Shown one piece after another: positions 42,343-52,543 of a DNA stretch of 64,000 nucleotides. Below the pieces are notes generated by a model. The model made no database searches. It saw nothing but the letters and a program-made list of their open reading frames with translations, and had not been told where the DNA came from. This DNA is from Volutella citrinella. Lineage: Eukaryota; Ascomycota; Sordariomycetes; Hypocreales; Nectriaceae. A program made the position numbers and the translations under genes. The stretch covers positions 496,001 to 560,000 of the forward strand of contig JAWZSP010000002.1 in NCBI GenBank assembly GCA_034401135.1, read 5' to 3'. The stretch's first letter is position 1, and each line of letters opens with the position of its first letter.

Positions 42343-42910
42343 TGTTGTTGATGCTTTGGGGTTGCTGTTGAGGCGGGACTTGGGTTTGCTTGGGGGGTTT
42401 TATGTTCGTTCGACGGCCGAGTGCTTGAGGTGGGGATATGTGCTGACTTGTCCCACGACGGAAGGAGGGGCGAGAAGTCCAATTACAGAAGGGAAGGCGA
42501 GAAAGCGAGAAAAGCGAGAAAAGGGCGAGAAAACCGCAGCACGACGGGATGCATCATATGATAGGGTCACGTTCCATTGGGTCCTCCATATTAATCGCAT
42601 TAGCCATTTTTTATTTTATTTTTGAGATGTCGTGGTGTCCCTGGTGAGGCACAAATCCTCGCTCGCCTGATGGAAGTCAGCACGTGATAATACGCATGAC
42701 CTGGTCTTCGGCTTACTCGACCGCCGACGAATAGCATCCATGCGAGTCAATTTCGCGATTGGCAGAAACAACGAGTGGACATGCCTGGTCGACAACGAGG
42801 CGATCTTCTCAAATTTACATTCTTTTAATTTTCATCTTCCCAACCAAGTCTCTAGACAATCTTCAGGTCGTGTTTCATAGCGTTTCCCTCACCCGCCGAA
42901 GCCGCAACCC
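42343..42910. other. Divergent intergenic region
   Basis: 568 bp between the NIF3-like and DUF4396 starts. Purine-rich tract of GCGAGAAAA repeats at about 42496-42535 (AAGCGAGAAAAGCGAGAAAA), otherwise unremarkable. Confidence 0.45.
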
Positions 42911-43632
42911 ATGGCAACCCTCAATCGCCTCGTGCATTCAGCACGACGATGCACCGCGCCATCTACGCCTTTCCGGCTTCTAGCTCGCCCACGGACTATT
43001 CTGGGGCCCAGCTCCAGTCTGTCACAGTACTTTGCCACCTCTTCAGCGCTGAGGGAGAAATGCGCAAAGGCCTGCAGCAAAACGCCGCCGCCAGCACCGT
43101 CCGTCACCTCAATGGCGTTTTGGAACTCTCCGCCGACGTGGAAGCGCGCATCCATCAACACGCTACGATGCTTGGTTGGATGCACTGCGGGTGACTTCTC
43201 CGCAATGTGGCTGCTGCAGCTGAACTTCCCCGAACTTGGCATGGGAACCATCATGGCCATCTCAAGTACGAACACCTGCCATATGCCTCCTGCTTACGTC
43301 TCTCATTCCACTCCGTGCAAATGCTGACCCCCCGCCTAGTGGCTTCTGGAATATCCACCTCTATCCTACTCGAAACTGTCCTGCTTCGCATTGGTCGTGA
43401 TGCCCTTGCATGGGGTGCCGCCGTCAAAACGGCCATCGGCATGAGCTTCATCTCCATGCTTACAATGGAGATTGCGGAAAACCTCGTCGACTATCATCTC
43501 ACGGGTGGCGCTGTTGCATTCGATTCCCCATGGTTCTGGACTGCAGCATTGATCTCAATGTCTGCTGGCTTCCTGGCTCCCCTTCCCTACAACTTTATCC
43601 GTCTGAGAAAGTTTGGCAAGGCGTGCCATTGA
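42911..43632 (+). CDS. DUF4396 mitochondrial/integral membrane protein
   Basis: 215 residues from two exons (42911-43265 and 43340-43632). An Arg/Ser-rich N-terminus suggests a mitochondrial presequence. Then come the DUF4396 landmarks: INTLRCLVGCTAGDFSAMW, TSILLETVLLR, GMSFISMLTMEIAENLVDYH and FLAPLPYNFIRLRKFGKACH, with about four hydrophobic segments. The conserved Cys/Met/His residues (HCMxxE-like MLTMEIAEN, GKACH) have led to suggestions of metal handling; function is not established. Confidence 0.9.
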
Positions 43633-44131
43633 CGGATGCGTATAGACCACAATCGGCCAAGATGGTCGTATCTATTGTAACACTACATGTATCAATCTGT
43701 AAATAGCTCCGTATTAGAGGTGGCCCCATCCAACTGTGGCTTGTGTTGCCCAATAATTGATATAGATCTCCACACAAATGTATAATGTCCCATTCAGGCG
43801 ATTTCAACAACAATCGACAAGTGCGGAGCGCTGTTTAGAATTATGAATAAAAAAGAAATCGAATATCTACAACCGAGCTTGTATAGCCGATAACTAAGGG
43901 TATTATTTACTTGCTCCAATGTTTGGGAGCATCAAGTGATCTATGGTGTGAACGACAAAGCAACCTGACCAATCCAGGCACTCAAAGTCACCAGTCGGTT
44001 CGACCTGAACTCGCGAGCACAAAAAGCATGACGCGCCATCCGCGTACGGCCGGTGAAAGCCCCCAGTCGCCCAGGGAAGATTCAGCATATTTCTTCACAT
44101 TTTTCTCTCCTCGTCTTTGAGCCCCAACCAA
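43633..44131. other. Convergent intergenic region
   Basis: 499 bp of 3'-flanking sequence between converging genes. Nothing recognised. Confidence 0.4.
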
Positions 44132-45697
44132 TTATAGCTCAAAGGCATCACCAGGCCCAGGCCCCGGGGTGACGGGGTCGGTGACATCCATACAGTCGAA
44201 GCAGGTCATACAAGTCAGGCTGAACCAGACCGGGTCGCTGCTCGCCGTAGTAGCAAAAGTGACCTCGAAAAGGGAGTTGACGTAAAAGGCACAGCCAACC
44301 TGGGCGTTGACGAAGGCAAAGGCACCGCAGGCCTGCTTGTTCTGGTCGCAGATGGCGGCGCACTGCGCGTCGCTTCCCTGGTCGGGGAAGATGGCCTTGG
44401 GGAAGGAGAAGACTTCGGATGCGTCGGTTACGCGGATCTGGCCCCGACGGTTGCAGTTGGTGGCGAAGTCAATCGACGACGGGTCTAGCTCGCAGGAGCA
44501 GACTGGGTTGGATGGGCCGCCGGTGGTGGTGGTGGCTTCACCAGAGGTGGTGGTCGGTTCCTCGGTGGTGGTGGGAGGTCGGGTGACGGTGGTTAGGGTG
44601 GTGTCAGTGTTGACGGAAGAAGTCTGAGTGGCGGTCTCGGTGGCCGTATCGGATGCAGTCCCTGAAGCGGTCCCGGTCCCGGTCTCTGTTGCAGTCTCCG
44701 AGGCAGTCTGGGTATCAGTCCCGGTGCCAGTGTTGGTAGCAGTGGCAGTGGCAGTATCTGAAGCAGTGCCGGTAGCAGTGCCGGTAGCAGTGTCACTAGC
44801 AGTCCCCGAACCAGTCTCTGAGGCAGTCTGGGTAGCAGTCTCGGTGGCCGTACCGGTAGCAGTGCCGGTGGCCGTATCGGATGCAGTCCCTGAGGCAGTG
44901 TCGGTGGCAGTTCCGGTCGGTTCCTGAGTGCCAGTCTCCGTAGCTGTACCCGTGCCAGTTTCCGTGATGTCCTTGGTGCCAGTACCAGTAGCGGTCTCAG
45001 TCTCGGTAGAGGGACCCTTGGTGTCGGTGGAACCACCAGACTCAGTACCAGTGGAGGTATTGTCGGACCCAGTCTCGGTGGTGGTGGCAGCATCAGTGGC
45101 AGAGGTACTGCCCTCAGTCGCGGCAGAAGTGGCAGTATCGGTGGCAGTGGAGTCAGACTGGGTCTGAACATCGGTGGAAGTGGTGGCGTCAGTACCAGTG
45201 GCAGTGGCAGTGTTGGCAGTCTGAGTGCCAGTGTCTTGAGTCTGAGTAGAGTCGCCCTTGGTCTCGGTGTTGGTGCCGGTCGCATCAGTCTGAGTAGAGC
45301 CACCTTCGGTTTTGGTCGAGTCGATCTGTGAGTCGGTGGGGTTAGGATAGGTAGGTTGAGCGCCAGTGGACTGAGTATCAGTATTGGCATCGGTAGGCTG
45401 AGCGTAGGTGGACTGAGTGCCAGCGGACTGAGTATCAGTGTGGGCGTCAGTTGGCTGAGGATAGGTGGGCTGGGCATCAGTGGACTGAGTCTCAGTCTTC
45501 ACATCAGTAGGCTGAGGATAGACATCAGTCGGCTGGGGATAGACGTCGGTAGGCTGAGGATAGGTGTGTAGGCCTGTAGAAGCAGGCGAGGTCCCAGTGT
45601 CAGACGGAATGGCACTCGATGTCGCGCTGGGCTTACATTTGCCAGCGGCGGCCGAGCCCACCAGGGCCAGCGCTGCGACGGCAGCCTTGAGAAGCAT
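44132..45697 (-). CDS. Ser/Thr-rich secreted cell-surface protein with a C-terminal Cys-rich domain
   Basis: 521 residues, no intron. Signal peptide MLLKAAVAALALVGSAAAG. Residues about 45-70 are tandem VYPQPTD units. About 75-380 is a Thr/Ser/Gly-rich low-complexity region (TxTxTGTATETGT) expected to be heavily O-mannosylated. The last 120 residues form a Cys-rich domain (CSCELDPSSIDF, CAAICDQNKQACGAFAFVN, GCAFYVNS, CMTCFDCMD) whose AFAFVN...GCAFY pattern resembles PAN/apple-like modules. No GPI signal: the end is DAFEL. Likely wall-associated adhesin or coat protein. Confidence 0.85.
   Translation of the reverse strand: MLLKAAVAALALVGSAAAGKCKPSATSSAIPSDTGTSPASTGLHTYPQPTDVYPQPTDVYPQPTDVKTETQSTDAQPTYPQPTDAHTDTQSAGTQSTYAQPTDANTDTQSTGAQPTYPNPTDSQIDSTKTEGGSTQTDATGTNTETKGDSTQTQDTGTQTANTATATGTDATTSTDVQTQSDSTATDTATSAATEGSTSATDAATTTETGSDNTSTGTESGGSTDTKGPSTETETATGTGTKDITETGTGTATETGTQEPTGTATDTASGTASDTATGTATGTATETATQTASETGSGTASDTATGTATGTASDTATATATNTGTGTDTQTASETATETGTGTASGTASDTATETATQTSSVNTDTTLTTVTRPPTTTEEPTTTSGEATTTTGGPSNPVCSCELDPSSIDFATNCNRRGQIRVTDASEVFSFPKAIFPDQGSDAQCAAICDQNKQACGAFAFVNAQVGCAFYVNSLFEVTFATTASSDPVWFSLTCMTCFDCMDVTDPVTPGPGPGDAFEL
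44600..45590 (-). repeat. Coding low-complexity / tandem repeats
   Basis: Degenerate hexamer- to 18-mer repeats (GTxGC(A/T)GT(A/G) on the + strand) encode the Thr-rich stalk, and 21-bp units near 45510-45570 encode three VYPQPTD copies. They open long spurious frames on both strands. Confidence 0.8.
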
Positions 45698-47513
45698 TAT
45701 AGATTATGGAACGAATGACGCTGCAGTGGCCGACACTGCAGGGAGGATGAGAAGCGAAGAGGGAAACGAGGGTGGGACGAAGACGGAAGTGGTGTTCAAG
45801 AGCCCAACGGCCACGGTCGCGACGGCGCCAGAGACGGAAGCCATGAATATATATCGACAGGGCGCTTGTTGGGCGTCACATCGGGAAGAAAAATAAAATT
45901 GCAGGCCCTCCCGTGGCTGTGGTACGGTACTGGTGCACCGTGGGCGTCCCGTACAGCTGCAGCGAAGCGCCGGCCGGGCCACGACGGACATGTGGTTGGC
46001 AAACAAAATAGCGGCTGGCTAATTATTGGCCCTCGTGTCTCGCTGGGCGTTAGCCATGCCGCCTCCTCACGGCTACGGGAGGGGCGGGGGGGGCGGCAAC
46101 GCCATGTTTGATTACACGAGGCACGCCGCCGCAACACGCAGTACCTTAGTAGTAGCACAGGTGACAGGTTCCGTCCACCGTCGCCCAACGCGCACTACCT
46201 CGCCGCTACCGCCCGGAGAGTCATTCAGCTGCTAATGTTGGACCTCGCCAAGCGCCCACAAGGGGAAGCGAGCTCCACCCTACCGAACTGTCCGCCAGCT
46301 AAAACGTCCATGCCCAGGGGAGTATTCTCCGACACCCCGCCTGTCTGTCTAAGCGCTCGGCTTGGTAGAACGCTAGAACGGCGCTTCCGGCAATAAACAC
46401 AAGACACGAGACGAGAGGGCATTGCGATTCATCCCATCGGCAGGCGGAACTAGCTCCGTCCATCTGCCAGGGACGGCGCTACGGGAAAAGAGCAAATACG
46501 AGAAAAAAATAACGCCGCGATGCCTAGATGGGAATCCTGCAGTCGATATTTATGGCATCTTGGCCCATCCCCAGACGGGCCGGTGAGCAGCCCAGCCCAC
46601 GATACGAGATGCCAACGCGCCCGGGCTACGTCAAGCCGCATGGCAAAGGAAAACGCACGTCGAATCAGGTCATGCTCAATTCCACGGAACAGATCCAAAC
46701 GTTTCCTGGTGGGTGCCCTTCTTTCTGGCCTAACAGCTCTAGCGCCGACTACCCCAAGCCACGCCAACGCACCCATGCTAGTAGTCAGGGGCCACAGAGT
46801 CGCACCACCGCATTAGGCATCTAGATCTCACTGACCGTCCCCCTGTGCTGTCGGCAGATGTGCCCTCCGTCTTACCTGGAGGCTGGGGGGCACTGTTGCA
46901 ACGCAAGAATGACGAAAGCGCTGGCTAATAGCCCGTTCAATGCATACAATGAATGCAATGCGCGCCGGAGTTAGCGTCCCGGAGGAGGAGGAATACGGCC
47001 AGCTAAGCGTCACGCTAAGGTGCTTCGTGGGCAAACCGGCCAATGGACATCCAGTTGCTGCCAGGGACACCGTTGTTTCGACAAACCCAAACCCAAACCC
47101 AACCCCGCGATTTGGCTTCTCGACGTTCCTAGAGGTTCTGGGACTCTTGAAGGTTTTTTATCACATGTAGACGCATTGCGATGCTGTAAGCCAATGAGGC
47201 GCGATTCTTCGTATTTCTTCTACCAGACAACGATGTTTGCATCTGCATCGAGGCCCCCAACCTCGTGCAGTCTGCAGTCAATAGTCAACCAGGTTGAGGG
47301 TGTTGTCGCTGATCCTTCAAAGCAAGCCACGACGTGCTGACCTCGCCGACGCCACAACTGGACAGTTCTGGCTGCTCAATGGCCCCCGAAATAGCAGCCG
47401 AGGCGAGCTAGCACTTACAAACCGCATCCCACTTGCAGTTTTGTCCGAGCCAAGGCGGAGCCTCCGCTAATTGGCCTCTTCCGCCAGGCATTACCAGCCA
47501 TTCTTTGACGACG
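45698..47513. other. Long intergenic region, promoter of the Ser/Thr-rich gene
   Basis: 1.8 kb with no frame I can support. GC-rich with a G-run at about 46080-46095 and CCCAAA repeats at about 47083-47103. Such long upstream regions are common for surface-protein genes. Confidence 0.4.
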
Positions 47514-48876
47514 TTAATGCTGGATAGCGAGGAGAAACTGCTCGTGCTCCTCAATCTTGCGCTTCTTTTCCTCTTCCGACAAGTCCTTCCAGGCCGCGAC
47601 ATTCTCGTCCCATAATTGAACGCACTCGCGCTTCCAGTTGCAGTCTTCCACCTGTCCGTACACGGGATGCATGTACCGAGGGTGCTTGCTCGGCCAGTTG
47701 CTGGCGTGATAGTGGTGCTTGATTAGGGCTAGTGTCCGTGTTAGAAGAAGACTCCCGTTCCGTCGGGGGGAGAGCCAACCTACCATGACGTGCGTTGTGA
47801 TTGCCCGAGTCCGAGTGGCCCTGGCCTGCGCAAAATGCTTCTACATTTAGAACAAGCACTCCTCCCACCACCTTAGACTCATCCATGTTGTGAAATTCAT
47901 CCCATGTGACCTTGCGGCCCTTGGTCTTCTTGTTCATTTCCTCCAGCAGGGCCTTGGTGAAGGCTGACGGCCCGGTTCCGGATATGACCTGGTCAAAGTT
48001 CAGTGTCACCTCACCAATGGATACCCCTTGTTGTCTCGCAATATCTTTGAGCCACGCCATGATGTTCTCTATCAATCGAAGCATGACTGGCTGTCGCGGG
48101 CGAGAAATCAAGGTCCATTGGCAGAACGACATGGCCTTCTTGCCCAGAATGGGGTGGTCTCGAAATTCCGGCTGGTCAATCTCAACACCAACAATCATGT
48201 CAATCGTCGTCTCATCATACCGATCTGGAATAAACCGGCTTAACGGTTTCAGTGCCTCGACATCAATATCTGCGTAGATGCCGCCTTCTGCATACATGAC
48301 CATGTACCGTAGCAAATCGGCCTTGACGATTGTGAGGTTGAGAGATTTGTAGAATTGTACAATATCCGGCCGGTTTAATCGGTCAGGGCCAAAGAAGTCC
48401 TCGACGTAGCTCAATTCATTGGCATCGGTGAGAACTTCATATCGCATGGATGGGTTCTTGTCGACCCAGGTCCGCGCGTTGCCCACCTCAGCCTCCATGA
48501 AGTTAAACGGGTTCACCTTCCATGTTTGCCATATCTTCTGGGGAAACGTGCTGCCTGGTATTCGAGGACTATTGGATGTGTGTTCACGTGTAAAGACCCG
48601 CTTTGTGGGCACGGCGTAGAAGACGACGTCGAGGTTGAGGATGAGGACAATGATGAAGACGCAGCCAAGGTACATGGGCAAGCATCGCCGGGCTTGAGCG
48701 GGGAGTTGATGTCGACGGGTGGTCGGGGTCGCCAGAGTCGGGGAGCCTATCGGAGATCCCATACTCTCTGGTAGTGTTTTTAATGTTGTTGGTTTCCACG
48801 AGGCGCCCGAGGGAGGGATTGCAGGGGAGATTCGAAGATTAGGTGTAGGTAAGCTGCGCGAGGAGCGAGTGTGCAT
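47514..48876 (-). CDS. Glycosyltransferase family 32 (OCH1-like), type II membrane protein
   Basis: 435 residues from two exons (47784-48876 and 47514-47728; 55-bp intron). The start at 48876 (MHTRSSRSLP) is the first true ATG; the frame upstream opens with GTG. Short cytosolic tail, one membrane anchor at about residues 70-90 (MYLGCVFIIVLILNLDVVFY), then the GT32 domain: FPQKIWQTWK, VKADLLRYMVMYAEGGIYAD with the DxD motif (YADIDVE), and the C-terminal HHYHASNWPSKHP. Golgi alpha-1,6-mannosyltransferase-type activity is the family precedent; the acceptor is unknown. Confidence 0.93.
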
Positions 48877-50199
48877 ATCGATGCTGTCTCGATCAACGAG
48901 CACCAGGCCCAGCTACTGACACGTTGAAAGCTGAGAGACAAAGAGGTGAAATTGAAAGGAAGACGTTCACAAGGAACGGGTTTTGGTTTCGAACCCGGTC
49001 CCGGCCAGTAAGACATCTTAAGACGGACCAACTCGGCAGACCGGGGGCAGAACCGATCCCCCATCAGTCCAAGTTCACAGACATGACCATGCCGATCACT
49101 TCATGCCATTCATATTACACAAAATGAGCGCGAAATGCGGCGGACTCAGATCGACCCATAGCAAGGACTGACTGTGCTCTTGATTGTATCAAGGGTGCCT
49201 AGCCCGCCAGGGGCTCGGTTTGTGGGGTTGCACGTGCTTGGCAGATCACTTCCTGGAACATGTGCCGGCGATCCGTCTGTGGATCTGGGGAGCCGAAGTC
49301 GAGAGGTGGACCCGTGCGGTGTTTGCTGCCACTCGCGATGGTGAATGAGGGCTGAAACTGATTTGGGTACTCAACTGGGGTTTGCCAAATCCATCTGATG
49401 TAACATCCTGGAACGATGAAGGCTTACAAAATGGTCTGTGAGCTTCCATTACACCATCATCCTTGCGCCTGTGCACCACAGCCGAGACTCTCGGCCAGGT
49501 TCCAGCCCGTGCGCGGTCGAGCATGTGATCATCTAGACGGCAGTGTGAGGGTGCTCCCAAGGACTCATCCGCCGCCGAAGTTGAATGCATTCAACTACTC
49601 TCAATAACTCTAGTTTTTTCTTCGGACCCAAATGCTGCTGGCTTTTGCAGGCTCATCCCAATCAGATTGAAGCAATTCACCTGCCCAGACACCTTGACTT
49701 GCATGAATCTTAGCCGAGCAAGCCAAACAGGCATGTGGCCACCAGTTCATCCGGTAAATGTGCGACCGTGCCTGCTAATCGTGTCTTCAACCCCATCGTC
49801 CATCACATGAGACGGCACGGCAGCCCGCATCCCATCCCGGACTCTCGCCAACCCCCGCATTACAGGGGCAGAGTGGTTCCACCTCAGGGCCAGGCTACCC
49901 CTACCCTTTGATCTGCAAAAACATCCAATCGGGCAGATGGGGAGACAAATGGTCCTTTGTTAGCATAAGCCACTCGCTGTCGGCCTCGGGCTGGCCTTTG
50001 CAAACAGGTTCGAGCTTGTGAAAGAACGAACCCCAGAACCAGAGGCAGATCCTCACACATCTCCAGATCGGATCTTGGAGCCCAAATGCAGCACCACGCT
50101 CCTCCACCACTTCCCCGAAAACTTCCACCTGACCGCCCTTCTGCCTCTCAATCTACCCTTGCCTTTACAATCACCTTCCGCTGACTTCAACACCTCACT
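48877..50199. other. Divergent intergenic region
   Basis: 1.3 kb between the GT32 and acyltransferase starts. No supported coding sequence. A GGTTTCGAACCCGG string at about 48985 looks like a tRNA T-arm but does not fold into a tRNA. Confidence 0.4.
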
Positions 50200-51702
50200 A
50201 TGCCCTCCTGCCATGAAGGTATTCTCGACAGCAAGAAATGGGACGATGTCAAGCTTGAAGTGGCTCACCACAAGCCAATGAACAGGTCATGGAAGCCCGC
50301 TTGGAAGTCCAAATCCTCTATCGACCCTTATAAATACGGTTTCCGGGGCGTGGTTTCAGCATTGTTCCGCCGCAGAGGAACGCCGACCCGGGCAAATCTT
50401 CGCCCAACTGCCTTCTTAGATGGTCTTCGCGGTTTCGCAGCCTTTATCGTCTATTGGCATCACCATCAACTCTGGGTTCACAAGTCGATAATTCTCGAGA
50501 ATGGCTTCGGATACAACGGAGAATATCACTTTGCGACATTCCCCATTGCCAGGAACTTCTTCACCGGGGGACACTATGCCGTTGTCATCTTCTTCGTTAT
50601 TTCGGGCTACGTCTTGTCACTCAAGCCTCTGAGCTTGCTTCACAGCGGCGACCTCGTTAAGCTCGGAGATGCCATTTCATCGGCGCTTTTTCGACGATGG
50701 ATCCGACTCTTCTTACCAATCTTCATCGTAACAGGCACCTACGCGGCATCCTGGCACGTCTTCGGTATCAAGGTCAGCAACGCCAAACAGCAAAGCAATC
50801 TTTGGGACGAGCTCTGGATGTATTACTGCGATTTCAAGAATCTCACCTTCGTCTTCAACCAGGGCGGAAACCCGTGGTTCAACTACAACATTCACTTGTG
50901 GACCATCCCAGCCGAGTTCAAGGGCTCGATTGTTGTCTACACCTCCATCATGGCCTTTTCCCGATGCAGCCAACATGCGCGCCTCTGGTGCACAGTTGGG
51001 CTCATGTACTACTTCATGTACATATCAGATGGGTGGTACTGCGCCGTCTTTCTTGGTGGCATGCTATTATGTGACCTAGAGCTTCTCACGAAACAAGGCG
51101 AGCTGCCTCAGTTTATCCAGAGATTTGAGCCTCTCAAAGGGGTCATCTCGTATCATCTCCTTTTACTCAGTTTGTTCCTTGGGGGAGTGCCCTCAGAGAG
51201 CAACAAGATCGAGCAGCTGCGAATGAATCGAGGCTGGTTCTACCTATCATACCTCAAACCACAGGCTGTGTTTGACTACAAATGGTTCTATCTGTATTGG
51301 GCTGCCATATTGTTTGTCGGCTCGCTCCCCCGAATCCCTTGGCTCAAGCGATTTTTTGAGACAGGATTCTGTCAGTATCTAGGCCGCATTTCATATGCCT
51401 TGTACATGGTTCATGGGCCCATCATGTCAACGATAGGGGATCGAATCTACACTGCCGTTGGGTGGCCACCGGAGAATAGTGGAGAGCATATTCCTCACTG
51501 GGTCAACAAGTTTCCTTTACCAAGGGCAGGGCCTTTGGGACTCGAGGTCTCTTTTCTCCTCCCACATATTATCCTGCTACCGATCACATTGTTGTCAGCA
51601 GAGCTGGTGACGAGGTTTATTGACACGCCAAGTGTTCGATTAACGGCCTGGCTTCGTAAAAGAGTGGTGGAAAGCTCTTCTTCGAAGCAATCCAGATCAT
51701 AG
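50200..51702 (+). CDS. Acyltransferase-3 family integral membrane protein
   Basis: 500 residues, no intron. After a basic N-terminus come the family landmarks FLDGLRGFAAFIVYWHHHQLW (the usual R-x10-H shape, here split as LDGLRGFAAFIV and YWHHHQLW), GGHYAVVIFFVISGYVLS, RRWIRLFLPIF, and the late GRISYALYMVHGP. About ten hydrophobic segments. Transfers acyl groups to sugars or small molecules at a membrane, with His in the first segment essential in characterised relatives. Fungal members modify polysaccharides or specialised metabolites; the substrate here is unknown. Confidence 0.92.
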   Translation: MPSCHEGILDSKKWDDVKLEVAHHKPMNRSWKPAWKSKSSIDPYKYGFRGVVSALFRRRGTPTRANLRPTAFLDGLRGFAAFIVYWHHHQLWVHKSIILENGFGYNGEYHFATFPIARNFFTGGHYAVVIFFVISGYVLSLKPLSLLHSGDLVKLGDAISSALFRRWIRLFLPIFIVTGTYAASWHVFGIKVSNAKQQSNLWDELWMYYCDFKNLTFVFNQGGNPWFNYNIHLWTIPAEFKGSIVVYTSIMAFSRCSQHARLWCTVGLMYYFMYISDGWYCAVFLGGMLLCDLELLTKQGELPQFIQRFEPLKGVISYHLLLLSLFLGGVPSESNKIEQLRMNRGWFYLSYLKPQAVFDYKWFYLYWAAILFVGSLPRIPWLKRFFETGFCQYLGRISYALYMVHGPIMSTIGDRIYTAVGWPPENSGEHIPHWVNKFPLPRAGPLGLEVSFLLPHIILLPITLLSAELVTRFIDTPSVRLTAWLRKRVVESSSSKQSRS

Positions 51703-52543
51703 ACAGAAGATTAAAATAATAGCAAGGCGCTAGATGTGCATCATTCACAAATCGTCATCTTCACATGTCGTCTCCCGCATCGGCATCACGATCCCGCCCC
51801 CTGCATGAATGAAGCCCGGGTGCACATGTCCACTCAACATCCATCCCTGTTGAGGTAGCATCGCATGCACTAGCCTCCGGGCGAAATGACAGTTGGAGTG
51901 TCGCTCTGACGCGAAGCGAGCCCCGGATCAGCGTTTGGCCCTGCATCCTTGCCCCTATATGCCCATCCTGCAATATGGACACTCGCGGGAAGCTTTTGCA
52001 AACTTTAGTGGCCAGTAATCTGCATTTCAATAGATAAAGAGGGTTAGGTCGATGCGGCAGACCAGGGTTGAGTAGCGTGGGGAACAAATGCAACCTCGGC
52101 ACCCCATAGCACATGCCATCACATCACTGATGCTAGCTAGCATCGATTGCAGATCCTCAAATTGGGCTTGATTGTGGCTTGCCTGCTGCTGACGCATTAT
52201 CTCTCGTCGGATCCAGCCCCTGATTTATTCCACCCTAATCTGGAAAAGGCTTCAATGTCAGCCATCCATTACCCTCCATCGCTTGGAGTCCCGCCTGACT
52301 TCTCCGCAGTGCCTCGGCGGAGTCCCGACAACACCATCCTCCTCGATCTTCGCGCGGTGGTTGCTGGTAATCCGGGATTGTATTTATCCATTCCAGCCAA
52401 GTACCTTCTTTTTCTTTTTTCGCCAAGCACCCATATCAGCCGTCATCCCGATACTCGACGCCATCACGGAGATTGAGTCGTGTGGGCTACAAGGATGACA
52501 CACGATACCAGCATTGAACCATCAGCCTCTTTCTAAAAGAAAC
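51703..52543. other. Intergenic region, tandem genes
   Basis: 841 bp. Short frames only; presumed terminator of the acyltransferase gene and promoter of the next gene. Confidence 0.4.

Noticed and set aside
44593..45477. 294-codon Pro/Leu-rich minus-strand frame and Val-repeat + strand frames over the same stretch
   Set aside because: All are alternative readings of the Thr/Ser repeat region of the surface-protein gene.
47083..47103. CCCAAA repeats resembling telomeric or G-quadruplex sequence
   Set aside because: The unit is not the fungal telomere unit (CCCTAA), there are only about four copies, and it is internal.
48975..49050. tRNA-like strings (GGTTTCGAACCCGG; on the reverse strand GCCGAGTTGGTC)
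   Set aside because: The reverse strand has a D-arm-like and a T-arm-like segment in the right order, but the T-stem does not pair and I could not form an acceptor stem.
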